A DNA stretch of 64,000 nucleotides from positions 248,001-312,000 of the forward strand of contig NZ_UXAU01000009.1 in assembly GCF_900609065.1 (NCBI RefSeq), read 5' to 3'. The translations under genes were made by a program, and so were the position numbers. Source of the DNA: Arthrobacter ulcerisalmonis (lineage in GTDB: Bacteria; Actinomycetota; Actinomycetes; Actinomycetales; Micrococcaceae). The notes under the pieces are model-generated. The model was not told where the DNA came from. It was given only the letters and a program-made list of their open reading frames with translations, and made no database searches. Below, piece after piece: positions 1-8,428 of this stretch (its first letter is position 1; each line of letters begins with the position of its first letter).

Positions 1-250
1 TGACCTCCACACCTTCGAGTGCGCAGCCTCGTAGCTTGTTCCGGGACAAAAGGCAGATTTCTTCGGAGAGCAGCTCAGGGCGCCTCAGGTATAGAGCGGA
101 TTTACAGGAGACTTAGCTCTCGGATGAGATCATCAGCGCTTATTTCTCCGCCGGCTCACACGCTATTCGGGCACTGAACTAGAGCCACTACGGAGAGTTG
201 CTTATGTCCATCTGTGGTGTACGGCAAGGCACGGATTTCCAACATTGAAG

Positions 251-276
251 GCCAGCACCTATGTGCCGGCTTTTTT
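251..276 (+). terminator. Rho-independent terminator candidate
   Basis: An 8-bp stem (GCCAGCAC / GTGCCGGC, one A-C mismatch) with a CTAT loop is followed directly by six T residues on the plus strand. It would end a transcript entering from the left edge. The 250 bases before it contain no open frame that I can support. Confidence 0.5.
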
Positions 277-280
277 CTTG

Positions 281-526
281 CTACGCCGGTGCCTGATTTG
301 GTTTGACGTCAAGCTTTCCTACCGCGGAGATGACCTCTAGAACGTTCGCAAAGCGCTGGGATGTGTCATGAGAGGAGCATTTCTGGACGAGCTTTGCCGC
401 TTCGCCGTGGCCAGAGAGGAGTGATTCTCGGCCGGAGAAGATGAACGAGAGTACGAACCCAACGGAGTACATCTCGTTCACGAGATCGTAGCTCCGCTGC
501 GCACCCTCGACTCGCTCCAGCTGCGA
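281..526 (-). pseudogene. Ser/Thr protein kinase, C-terminal remnant
   Basis: The minus-strand frame is open from a TAG at 527-529 down to its stop at 281 and encodes about 80 residues. These read like the C-lobe of a Hanks-type kinase: a YDLVNEMYSVGFVL stretch resembling the D-x-Y/W-S-x-G helix F region, then a CSSHDTSQRFANVLEVI stretch like the closing conserved Arg segment (C-x3-D-P-x-x-R-F). The N-lobe, the catalytic HRD and DFG motifs and any start codon are missing, so this is a 5'-truncated relic. Family assignment rests on these two motifs only. Confidence 0.45.
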
Positions 527-562
527 CTACACGCGCAGCCCCTCACGATCGTTTCCGAGCAG

Positions 563-745
563 GTGACGATACGGGGTCACGCCTGGCTCCAGTTCGGGGA
601 TACGAACGTGCGGTGCGTCGTCCAGGTGAAGCGATGGACGGCCGACGCCGTGGGCGTCCAGGTGACGATCGACGGCGACAAGCTGCGGTGCTGGATATGG
701 CAGGGCGCATGCCAGCGAATCTCGGACCCGACCGACGTCTGGTAG
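563..745 (+). CDS. small hypothetical protein, possibly 5'-truncated
   Basis: A 60-residue product with a GTG start. The pattern (aromatic and charged strands, VGVQV, then CWIWQGAC near the C-terminus) resembles a family of small uncharacterised actinobacterial proteins often met near plasmid-type genes, with a WxWxGAV/C ending. That resemblance is from memory. The frame remains open for about 45 codons upstream into the antisense of the kinase remnant, so either the start lies further left or the gene is a 3' fragment. No function can be offered. Confidence 0.35.
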   Translation: MTIRGHAWLQFGDTNVRCVVQVKRWTADAVGVQVTIDGDKLRCWIWQGACQRISDPTDVW

Positions 746-825
746 CCCTGCCGCAAACGATCGTCTACGGCGGAGCCGGGCACTATCCCGGCTCGATCGC
801 TACACATTAACTCAAGGCGAGCCCC

Positions 826-854
826 TTGACACGTGGTTCCTGGGGGCGTTCACT
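826..854 (+). promoter_or_regulatory. weak promoter candidate for the dehydrogenase operon
   Basis: A perfect TTGACA at 826-831 is followed, after 17 bases, by TTCACT, a poor -10 box. It lies about 75 bases upstream of the dehydrogenase start at 929. The assignment rests on the -35 hexamer and the spacing. Confidence 0.25.
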
Positions 855-928
855 GTCTAGCGATGGGGCCGGCGTCGGAGAGGCCTTGCCAGAAAGACAT
901 CGAGCAACACAATCGGATCGGAGTAGAC

Positions 929-2095
929 ATGAAAGCAGTGGTGTACGAGGGACCCCGTCAGGTCAGCACGAAGGACGTCCCGGACGCGAAGATCGAGCGA
1001 CCCACCGATGTCCTGGTCAGGGTAACGACGACGAACATCTGCGGCTCCGACCTCCACATGTACGAGGGGCGGACCTCCTTCGAAGTAGGCCGGACGTTCG
1101 GTCACGAGAACATGGGGGAGGTCATCGAAGTCGGTAGTGGCGTGGAGAAGGTCAGGGTCGGAGACCGGGTTGTGCTCCCGTTCAACATCTCGTGCGGATT
1201 CTGTAAGAACTGCGAACGCGGCCTGACCAACTACTGTCTCACCACCCAGCCCGAACCATCATTCGCCGGAGCGGCCTATGGGTTCGCCGACATGGGTCCC
1301 TATGGCGGTGGCCAAGCGGAGCTGCTCCGCGTGCCTTTCGGTGACCACAACGCGCTGCGCCTGGGCGAGGATGCGGAGGAGAGGGAGAACGATTACGTCA
1401 TGCTCTCTGACATCTTCCCCACCGGCTACCACGCCACCGAGATGGCCGGCGTGATACCCGGCGACAGCGTTGTGATCGCTGGGGCGGGTCCGGTCGGATT
1501 GATGGCCGCCCTGTCCGCGATGATCAAGGGCGCAGCAAAGGTGATGGTGGTCGATCGCCACCCTGACCGGCTCGCGCTGGCCGAGCAGATCGGTGCGATT
1601 GCCATCGACGACTCCAAGGTCGACCCCGTGCAGGCTGTGCTGGACGAGACGATGGGGCTCGGAGCTGACCGTGGTTGCGAATGCGTGGGCTACCAGGCCC
1701 ACGATCCCCAGGGCAACGAGGACACCGCCGCCACGCTGAACATGCTCATCAACTCGGTCCGCTTCACCGGAGGAATCGGCACCGTTGGCGTGTTCGTCCC
1801 CCAGGACCCGGGGGCCAAGGGCGAATTGGCCAAGCAGGGCAAGGCAGCTATCGACTTCGGCACACATTGGTTCAAGGGGCAGACCATGGGAAGCGGTCAA
1901 GCCCCGGTCAAGCGGTACAACCGCCAGCTGCGAGACTTGATCGCGGCCGGCAAGGCGACCCCTTCCTGGATCGTCTCCCACGAAATCTCGCTGGACCAAG
2001 CCGCCGATGCCTACAAGAACTTCGACGCCAGGTCCAAGGGTTGGACCAAGGTCCTCATCAAGCCCGGCATGTCAAACGGAAAGAAGGAAAACTGA
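929..2095 (+). CDS. zinc-dependent alcohol dehydrogenase, glutathione-independent formaldehyde dehydrogenase type
   Basis: A 388-residue medium-chain dehydrogenase, starting at ATG 929 behind a GGAG ribosome site; the frame is open further upstream but lacks a good start. Catalytic zinc ligands are visible as C38 (NICGSD) and H59-E60 (GHEN). The structural zinc loop is C89, C92, C95 and C103. The Rossmann motif AGAGPVG follows near residue 190. Length and the long insertion after the structural zinc fit the FdhA/PFDH-like group, which oxidises formaldehyde or small aldehydes and alcohols with tightly bound NAD. It is separated by one base from the downstream PfpI gene, so the two are co-transcribed with the ABM-fold gene. 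The exact substrate is unknown. Confidence 0.85.
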   Translation: MKAVVYEGPRQVSTKDVPDAKIERPTDVLVRVTTTNICGSDLHMYEGRTSFEVGRTFGHENMGEVIEVGSGVEKVRVGDRVVLPFNISCGFCKNCERGLTNYCLTTQPEPSFAGAAYGFADMGPYGGGQAELLRVPFGDHNALRLGEDAEERENDYVMLSDIFPTGYHATEMAGVIPGDSVVIAGAGPVGLMAALSAMIKGAAKVMVVDRHPDRLALAEQIGAIAIDDSKVDPVQAVLDETMGLGADRGCECVGYQAHDPQGNEDTAATLNMLINSVRFTGGIGTVGVFVPQDPGAKGELAKQGKAAIDFGTHWFKGQTMGSGQAPVKRYNRQLRDLIAAGKATPSWIVSHEISLDQAADAYKNFDARSKGWTKVLIKPGMSNGKKEN

Positions 2096-2096
2096 G

Positions 2097-2666
2097 ATGG
2101 CAGCAGGTCTCCAGGGCAAGAGGGTCGCGATCCTCGCCGCCGACGGAGTCGAACGCGTTGAGCTCGAGCAACCCCGCGAAGCACTGGAACGGGCCGGCGC
2201 TCAGACCGAGGTCCTCTCGATCCACGACGGCGAGATCAAGGCCCGTAAGAACGACCTGGATGAAGCGGGCACGTTCACCGTCGACGGGTTGGTCGCCGAC
2301 GCCTCGGTGGGCGACTACGACGCCCTGCTGCTTCCCGGCGGCACGGTGAACCCCGACCAGCTCCGGGTCGACAAGGACGCCGTTTCCTTCGTCCGCGACT
2401 TCGTCGAGAGTGGCAAGCCCGTGGCGGCGATCTGTCACGGGCCTTGGACGTTGATCGAGGCTGGCGTGGTCGGAGGTCGCACCTTGACGTCCTTCCCGAG
2501 CATCCGCACGGATCTGCGCAATGCCGGTGCGGAGGTCGTTGACCAGGATGTCGTGGTCGACGGGAACCTGATCACCAGCCGCTCACCCGACGACCTGCCT
2601 GCGTTCTGCGATACGATCGTGGCGAAATTTGCGAGCAATTCGACCCAGGGAGAGGTGACGTCATGA
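2097..2666 (+). CDS. DJ-1/PfpI family protein
   Basis: A 189-residue protein of normal length for PfpI/DJ-1 enzymes. The nucleophile elbow is AICHGPW with Cys113. The DGVERVELEQP segment near residues 17-27 supplies the conserved acidic residue. The family includes glyoxalase III-type glyoxalases, deglycase candidates and intracellular proteases; which of these applies cannot be read from sequence. It starts one base after the dehydrogenase stop and overlaps the next gene by four bases (ATGA), so it belongs to a tight three-gene operon. Next to a formaldehyde-dehydrogenase-like enzyme, a role in handling reactive carbonyls is the most economical inference. Confidence 0.85.
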   Translation: MAAGLQGKRVAILAADGVERVELEQPREALERAGAQTEVLSIHDGEIKARKNDLDEAGTFTVDGLVADASVGDYDALLLPGGTVNPDQLRVDKDAVSFVRDFVESGKPVAAICHGPWTLIEAGVVGGRTLTSFPSIRTDLRNAGAEVVDQDVVVDGNLITSRSPDDLPAFCDTIVAKFASNSTQGEVTS

Positions 2667-2965
2667 GCGTGACGAAGGGACTGCTTGTCAGGCTGGAGGC
2701 CCTGCCCGGCAAGGAAGACGAGGTCCAGGAATTTCTCGGCATCGGGCGAGGGCTCGTCGAGGAGGAACCGGCCACCATCGCGTGGTTCGCGATCCGTCTC
2801 GGCCCATCCTCGTTCGGGATCTTCGACGTGTTCCCCGATGACGCCGGCCGCGACGCGCACCTGTCCGGCGCAGTTGCGATCGCTCTCGGCGAGCAGACGG
2901 GCAAACTGTTCAGCGAGCCTACGATCGAGAAATTGGACGTCCTGGCCTCTAAGCTCCCCGCCTGA
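2663..2965 (+). CDS. ABM-fold (antibiotic biosynthesis monooxygenase superfamily) protein
   Basis: A 100-residue protein beginning MSVTKGLLVRLEALPGKEDEV, a typical first strand and helix of the dimeric alpha-beta-barrel ABM family, followed by the family-like FGIFDVFPDDAGRDAHLSG segment. It carries no cofactor motif, as usual. The ATG overlaps the stop of the PfpI gene. Members act in quinone or redox stress, heme breakdown or as oxygenases without cofactor. Here context (aldehyde dehydrogenase plus PfpI) suggests stress protection, an inference only. Confidence 0.75.
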   Translation: MSVTKGLLVRLEALPGKEDEVQEFLGIGRGLVEEEPATIAWFAIRLGPSSFGIFDVFPDDAGRDAHLSGAVAIALGEQTGKLFSEPTIEKLDVLASKLPA

Positions 2966-3025
2966 GACCACGACCTCGTCGAGCGTGCCGCGGTCCGATT
3001 CTCACATCGCACAGCGGCACGCTCG

Positions 3026-3243
3026 TCACGATGGGGTCGCGGTGGTGGCTGCCTGCAGTGCGGCGGTGAGGTAGCCGCGGAAGCACCGACGCCCCTATCC
3101 GCGACGTGGGCGGGCGTACCAGCTGCAACCACGGTCCCGCTGGCGTCGCCCGCGCCGGGTTCAAGATCGATCACGTGATCGGCCACCGCGATAACGCGCA
3201 TGTCCAGCTCCGCGGCGACGACCGTGTTGCCCGCATCGAGCAG
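3026..3243 (-). pseudogene. uvrA-like gene, C-terminal remnant with frameshift
   Basis: On the minus strand, residues reading LLDAGNTVVAAELDMRVIAV onward match, almost position by position, the last 60 residues of the intact UvrA-like protein at 4979-7633 (LVDAGNTVVAVELDMRVVAA onward). The frame breaks after GASA near 3075; skipping one lost base restores YLTAALQAA and a stop at 3026. The 5' nine-tenths of the gene is absent. It is therefore the tail of a second, diverged uvrA2-type gene in opposite orientation, now dead. Confidence 0.75.
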
Positions 3244-3256
3244 CGGTTCGTCCTGG

Positions 3257-4075
3257 CTAGGGTTCCTCGCAGCGGCGGTCGAACAACGACCACCCACACT
3301 TCAATAGTCGGTACGACGCTAGGAACGGTTCCGCGACGTGCTCCAGACTTCCTGGAGCTTTTCCCTCGCCCACACCCGTGCGTCGCTCAGCCGGTCCGAA
3401 GGTTGTCCGCTGGAAGAGCGACCAACCAAGAACGTGAGCGTCAGCGCTCATCTCACGCCACAACCGCCGGGCGGCGTCGCGCGACGTCCGGTCCAGGAAC
3501 GCGTGGTCAGCTGCGGCGCCGATGATCTCAGTGAGGTTGAGCGTCGCCGTTGTAGTCCGGATTGAGGTCACATCACCACGGCGTTCGGTCAGCCACCGTC
3601 GCTGATCGACGAGGCTTGCACGGTCCGCGGCGTCGAGTGGCGTGCTCTCGAGAAAGCCGTAGTACTTGTCCATCTGTGCGTACATCTCTGTGAGGACGGT
3701 CAGACCTCGCTCGCGCCGCACATTGCGATCCTCGGATTCCAAGATCCACACCGCTTGGGACGCGCCGACCAGGGCTCCTCGCAGCACAGTGAAATGTGAC
3801 GAGGGATACAGCTGCTGCGCGTTGATCGCATCGAGCGCGAGGCGAAGGTGTTCACCCGCGGCTATGAGAGACAACCGTGCAAGCTGGCTGATCGCCATAC
3901 GTTCAAAGATCTGGTCGTCGACTCCGAGCTCACTTCCGCGCTGGGGCTCCTCGACGCGATGAGCCCTGAGACGCCAGCGGTTAAGATCGGACGCTGTATC
4001 GAGTATCTGGATCAGAGCTGCTCGCTGGGCTGCGGTGAGGACCATGGTGGGCACGTTAGCAACGAGGATGTGCAC
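3257..4075 (-). CDS. hypothetical protein
   Basis: A 272-residue, mostly helical and Arg/Leu-rich product with no signal peptide, no membrane segment and no motif I recognise. Two starts are possible: GTG at 4075 or ATG at 4045; neither has a strong ribosome site. Codon use is that of a real high-GC gene (third-position G/C). It lies immediately beside the dead uvrA tail and was probably brought in with the same mobile segment. The function is unknown. Confidence 0.5.
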   Translation of the reverse strand: MHILVANVPTMVLTAAQRAALIQILDTASDLNRWRLRAHRVEEPQRGSELGVDDQIFERMAISQLARLSLIAAGEHLRLALDAINAQQLYPSSHFTVLRGALVGASQAVWILESEDRNVRRERGLTVLTEMYAQMDKYYGFLESTPLDAADRASLVDQRRWLTERRGDVTSIRTTTATLNLTEIIGAAADHAFLDRTSRDAARRLWREMSADAHVLGWSLFQRTTFGPAERRTGVGEGKAPGSLEHVAEPFLASYRLLKCGWSLFDRRCEEP

Positions 4076-4219
4076 CCACCGAAAACGAACGATTCCGCTA
4101 CAACTGTCCGAACCGGCGCTCCGCCAGAGTGCGAGGCGGCGTGTCTTGTGCCGGAACCCAGTCCCGGATTCTACGTGCCCCCACTACTCCAGCTGGTCGA
4201 GTTTCGCTACGTTCTCCTC

Positions 4220-4832
4220 ATGGGTCACCTCCTCGGGTACGCGCGCGTGTCCACCACCGCCCAGCGCGTCGCTGCAGATCGACGCGCTGGGCGCCGCTGG
4301 CTGCTACCGCGTGTTCGTCGACACCATGTCCGGGTCATTCCAGCACCGGCCCGAGCTCGACAAGCTCCTCGACCAGCTCCGCCCCGGCGACACTCTCGTC
4401 GTCTGGCGCCTCGACCGGCTCGGCCGGTCGATCCGGCACATCATTGATCAGCTGCACGCTCTCGCGGAGCGTGGGATCGGGTTCCGGTCCTTGCAGGAGA
4501 CCATCGACACCACCTCTCCCGGCGGCCGGCTCGTCTTCCACGTCTTCGCCGCGCTGGCGGAGTTCAAACGGGACCTCATCAAGGAACGCACCAACGCCGG
4601 CCTCGCCGCCGCCCGAGCCCGAGGCCGCACCGGCGGACGACCATCTCGCCTCTCCGCGGACCAGGTGCGCACCGCACGACGGCTCTACGAGCAGCAGGAC
4701 ATGACCGTCGCGCAGATCGGCGACGTGCTCGGCGTCAGCCGCACCACCATCTACCGTGCACTCGCGAAGCACGCCGAGCCCGTCGCGGCGCGACGAACGG
4801 ACGCGAGCTCCCTCAGATCCAACGCGTCCTGA
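4220..4832 (+). pseudogene. serine recombinase/resolvase, frameshifted
   Basis: Small serine recombinase of Tn3-resolvase/invertase type. The N-terminus MGHLLGYARVSTTAQ (catalytic Ser11) is in one frame from ATG 4220. The rest (SLQIDALGAAG, VWRLDRLGRS, GGRLVFHVFAALAEFKRDLI, then a C-terminal HTH with TVAQIGDVLGVSRTTIYRAL) is in another. The switch lies at about 4264-4270, where CAGCGCGTCG would need two more bases (or one fewer) to read TAQ-x-ASLQ. Without correction the catalytic serine is separated from the rest of the domain, so the gene should be inactive unless this is a sequencing error. Confidence 0.8.
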
Positions 4833-4978
4833 AGATCAACTAGCTCGACGTCATCACCAACGACGTCGTCGAAGCCGCCCGCAGCACCCTCGTCATCGGC
4901 ACCACCTAACCCGACACCGATCGCAGCGAAAACGACGACACAAAGCGAAGCTGCTCACAGGTCAGGTACGCTCCGGTC

Positions 4979-7633
4979 ATGACTTCGTCTGATTCTTCAC
5001 CCGCCGCCGACGCGCAGGTTCGGGTCTCGGGTGCTCGGGAGCACAACCTGCGGAATGTGGACCTCTCCGTTCCGCGGGACTCGTTAGTGGTGTTCACGGG
5101 TGTGTCGGGTTCCGGGAAGTCATCGTTGGCGTTTGGGACGCTGTACGCGGAGTCGCAGCGACGGTATTTGGAGTCGGTGGCGCCGTACGCTCGCCGTCTG
5201 ATCGACCAGGCGGGCGTTCCCGATGTTGACTCCATCACCGGGATGCCGCCGGCCGTGGCGTTGCAGCAGCAGCGTGGAGGACGCAGTGCCCGGTCCACGG
5301 TGGGAAGCATCACCACGGTGTCCAGTCTCGTGCGGATGCTGTACTCCCGCGCCGGGGACTATCCGGATGGGCAGCCGATGCTCTACGCGGAGGATTTTTC
5401 TGCGAACACGGTGCAGGGGGCCTGCCCGGAGTGTCACGGCATTGGTCGTGTCTACGCGGTGCCCGAGGAGCGGATGGTGCCGGATCCGTCGCTCACGATC
5501 CGGGAGCGCGCGATCGCGTCCTGGCCGACGGCATGGCACGGACACCAGCTCCGCGACGTGTTGGTGGCCCTCGGCTATGACGTTGACGTGCCATGGAAAG
5601 ATCTGCCACGAAAAGACCGGGACTGGATCCTTTACACGGATGAGACCCCGTTCGTTCCGGTCCACTCCCGGTTGACGCTTGCTGAGGCTCGCGCCGCGAC
5701 CAAGGCCGGGGTCGAGCCGAGCTACTCGGGCACCTTCGTCGGAGCCCGCCGGTATGTGTTGGACACATTCGCGAACTCGAAGAGCGCGTCGATGAAGCGT
5801 CGCGTCGCGCAGTACCTCGACGCTGCCCTATGCCCGGTCTGTCATGGGAAGCGGCTGAAGCCTGAAGCGCTCTCGGTCACGTTCGAGGGCCTGGACATCG
5901 CGGAGTTCTCGCAGTTGCCGCTTCGAGAGCTTGCTGACATGCTCTCCGACGTTGTTGCGGGAGCGCAACAGGCCGAGACCGTTCCGAATGGTGCTGTGCT
6001 GCATGCCAATTCCCGTCGCGCAGCCACGGAGCAGCGCATCGCCGCCGGAGGGTCCGCGCACGCCGCCGCACCCGATGTGCGCCGCACCGCAAACCGTTCG
6101 CCGGAGAAGCGCGCCGCTGCGTCCCGGCTCGCTTCCGGGCTGATCGAGCGACTCCGCCCACTGACCGATCTTGGCCTCGGGTATCTGTCGTTAAGTCGAA
6201 CCACCCCGACCCTGTCGGGTGGCGAGTTGCAACGAATCAGGCTCGCCACACAGCTCAGCTCCGACCTGTTCGGCGTCGTCTATGTCCTCGATGAACCATC
6301 CGCAGGCCTTCACCCACAAGACGTGACAGCGCTCTTGAAGATCCTCGACGGGCTCAAGAGAAGCGGAAACAGCCTGTTCGTCGTCGAACACTCCGTCGAT
6401 GTCATGCGGCACGCGGACTGGCTCGTGGACATCGGCCCCGGCGCGGGCGAGCATGGCGGCCGCGTTCTCTACAGCGGCCCTACCGATGGGCTTGCCGACG
6501 TCAAGGACTCAGTAACACGCGGCTACCTCTTCGGTGGCAGTGGACTGCCCCCGCACACCCCTCGCGACCCGCGCGGGTGGCTCCACTTGAAGGACGTGAC
6601 TCGTAACAACCTGCACGGCGTCTCCATCGACATTCCTATGGGTGTTTTCACCGCGGTCACCGGAGTCTCGGGTTCCGGCAAGTCGAGCTTGGTCAGCCAG
6701 GCCCTCCCGGCTCTCGTCGGTGACCGCCTCGGTCACAGCATTCCGGCGGAGGACGAACCGACCGGCGACGAGCTGCTCCTTGCCGATACCCCAGAGCGGC
6801 TCGACGGTGTCCTCGACGGCTCTCTCGAGGGGGCCCGGCGGGTTGTCAACATCGATCAACGACCCATCGGCCGAACCCCCCGATCGAACGTTGCAACATA
6901 TACGGGCTTGTTCGACCACGTCCGTCGACGCTTCGCTGAGACGCCCGAGGCTCGCTCGCGTGGGTACAAGCCCGGCCGTTTCTCCTTCAATGTCTCCGGC
7001 GGCCGCTGCCCCACTTGTGAGGGCGAAGGGTCCGTGATGGTCGAGCTACTCTTCCTCCCATCCGTGTACACCGAATGCCCCGACTGTCACGGGACCCGGT
7101 ACAAAGCCTCGACCCTCGAGATCACTTGGCGGGAGCGCACCATCGCTGACGTGCTCGCGATGAGCGTTGAGGAAGCCCACCCGTTCTTTGACGGTGAAGA
7201 CGACATCACCCGCTCACTAGCTGCACTGTCAGACGTGGGTCTCGGATACTTGCGACTCGGACAACCGGCAACCGAGCTATCTGGAGGTGAGGCACAACGC
7301 GTGAAGCTCGCAAGCGAGCTACAGCGCGCACAACGAGGGGACACCTTGTATGTTCTCGACGAGCCCACTTCGGGCCTGCACTGCGCTGACGCTGACCGGC
7401 TCGTGACGCATCTGCAAACCCTCGTCGACGCAGGAAACACCGTCGTCGCGGTGGAACTTGACATGCGGGTGGTGGCAGCAGCCGACTACGTCATCGACCT
7501 CGGACCCGGCGCCGGCGATGATGGCGGCGCAGTCGTCGCCGCTGGAACTCCTGCACAAGTTGCCGAGAACGGCGTCGGCGCGTCCGCGGAATACCTTGCC
7601 GCGGAGATCAAACTGATCGGTGCGGCTACCTGA
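4979..7633 (+). CDS. UvrA2-type excinuclease ABC subunit A paralogue
   Basis: An 884-residue twin ABC ATPase. Walker A GVSGSGKSSL occurs at 41-50 and again in the second half (VTGVSGSGKSSL). The signatures are LSGGELQRIRLA and LSGGEAQRVKLA. Zinc-knuckle pairs CPECHG, CPVCHG, CPTCEGEG and CPDCHG are all present. The protein is shorter than housekeeping UvrA (about 940-970 residues), as in UvrA2/DrrC-like proteins linked to tolerance of DNA-binding drugs. It is expected to bind damaged or drug-bound DNA in the cytosol. No uvrB or uvrC is nearby. A truncated relative lies at 3026-3243, and a broken recombinase directly upstream suggests mobile carriage. Confidence 0.9.
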   Translation: MTSSDSSPAADAQVRVSGAREHNLRNVDLSVPRDSLVVFTGVSGSGKSSLAFGTLYAESQRRYLESVAPYARRLIDQAGVPDVDSITGMPPAVALQQQRGGRSARSTVGSITTVSSLVRMLYSRAGDYPDGQPMLYAEDFSANTVQGACPECHGIGRVYAVPEERMVPDPSLTIRERAIASWPTAWHGHQLRDVLVALGYDVDVPWKDLPRKDRDWILYTDETPFVPVHSRLTLAEARAATKAGVEPSYSGTFVGARRYVLDTFANSKSASMKRRVAQYLDAALCPVCHGKRLKPEALSVTFEGLDIAEFSQLPLRELADMLSDVVAGAQQAETVPNGAVLHANSRRAATEQRIAAGGSAHAAAPDVRRTANRSPEKRAAASRLASGLIERLRPLTDLGLGYLSLSRTTPTLSGGELQRIRLATQLSSDLFGVVYVLDEPSAGLHPQDVTALLKILDGLKRSGNSLFVVEHSVDVMRHADWLVDIGPGAGEHGGRVLYSGPTDGLADVKDSVTRGYLFGGSGLPPHTPRDPRGWLHLKDVTRNNLHGVSIDIPMGVFTAVTGVSGSGKSSLVSQALPALVGDRLGHSIPAEDEPTGDELLLADTPERLDGVLDGSLEGARRVVNIDQRPIGRTPRSNVATYTGLFDHVRRRFAETPEARSRGYKPGRFSFNVSGGRCPTCEGEGSVMVELLFLPSVYTECPDCHGTRYKASTLEITWRERTIADVLAMSVEEAHPFFDGEDDITRSLAALSDVGLGYLRLGQPATELSGGEAQRVKLASELQRAQRGDTLYVLDEPTSGLHCADADRLVTHLQTLVDAGNTVVAVELDMRVVAAADYVIDLGPGAGDDGGAVVAAGTPAQVAENGVGASAEYLAAEIKLIGAAT

Positions 7634-7714
7634 GCAGAAGAGCCGACGCTTGACAACCGATGACCCGGTACGCAGTCACAAGAGCACTGAGCAGCCAAAC
7701 TTTCCACAGACGAA

Positions 7715-8428
7715 TCAAGTGTGTACACACCTCAGGGATCGGCTACCGGTCGTCTGCGCCGATGAACGCCCAAGGTCAGTGGAGGGCGGCTTTCCACGCC
7801 TCGAGCCAGGGGATGACGTCGCGCAGGTCTTCGTGTCAACGGCAGCGGACGCGGCCGCCCGAGCCGCGGCGCCGGCGTTCAGAGCGAGTGATGTCGGCAC
7901 GGCGGCGAACAGCGGAAGGTCGGACCGACTATCACCGATGGCACAGCAGTGATCGATCGAGACGCCGTGCTCCGCCGCGAACTGGAGGGCGCGATCTCGC
8001 TTGTCGTACTCGTTGAAGTGCTCCGCCACGGTGCCGTCGTAGTCGCTCCCGACGACACGCACTCGGGGGCCGCCGTCCGCGGTGAGTCCGTGACGTTTCG
8101 CGATCGCATCCGCAACGGGCTGCCAAGCCAGTGACGCTAGGACCGGCTCGACATCGTGCTGGACGCACCAGGCAACGACAGCGTCAATCCCGGCGATCAG
8201 TGGAAGCTCCTCGAGCCACGCGGCAACAGTTGACATCGGAGTTCCGCGCCATCCCTCAGCGTCGATGACGCTGACTTCCTCGTTCGTCAGCTCACCCTCG
8301 GCGTACCGCTGCTCAGCGGCGTCGAGCACGCGTGCATGTCCAAAGCGCTTGGCGAGGAAGCTACTGCTCGACATGGAGGGAACCAACGTGCCATCGATAT
8401 CGAAGAAGACGATCCCCCGCGTACTCAT
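7715..8428 (-). CDS. HAD-superfamily phosphatase with frameshifted C-terminus
   Basis: The product starts MSTRGIVFFDIDGTLVPS, with nucleophile Asp10 and general acid Asp12, and has the late Mg-binding motif AIGDSRSDLPLF. This is the HAD-IB (phosphoserine phosphatase/SerB-like) layout, substrate unknown. At about 7831 the reading frame slips. Adding one base would give DTEDLRDVIPWLEAWKAALH and a stop at 7776-7778, a natural ending; as it stands the frame runs into a Ser/Arg-rich nonsense tail to 7715. The core is complete, so activity may survive. Convergent with the UvrA2 gene. Confidence 0.75.
   Translation of the reverse strand: MSTRGIVFFDIDGTLVPSMSSSSFLAKRFGHARVLDAAEQRYAEGELTNEEVSVIDAEGWRGTPMSTVAAWLEELPLIAGIDAVVAWCVQHDVEPVLASLAWQPVADAIAKRHGLTADGGPRVRVVGSDYDGTVAEHFNEYDKRDRALQFAAEHGVSIDHCCAIGDSRSDLPLFAAVPTSLALNAGAAARAAASAAVDTKTCATSSPGSRRGKPPSTDLGRSSAQTTGSRSLRCVHT

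Noticed and set aside
4835..4909. Short coding-like stretch after the recombinase (LDVITNDVVEAARSTLVIGTT, interrupted by a TAG)
   Set aside because: Too short and without a known family; may be a gene tail but cannot be supported.
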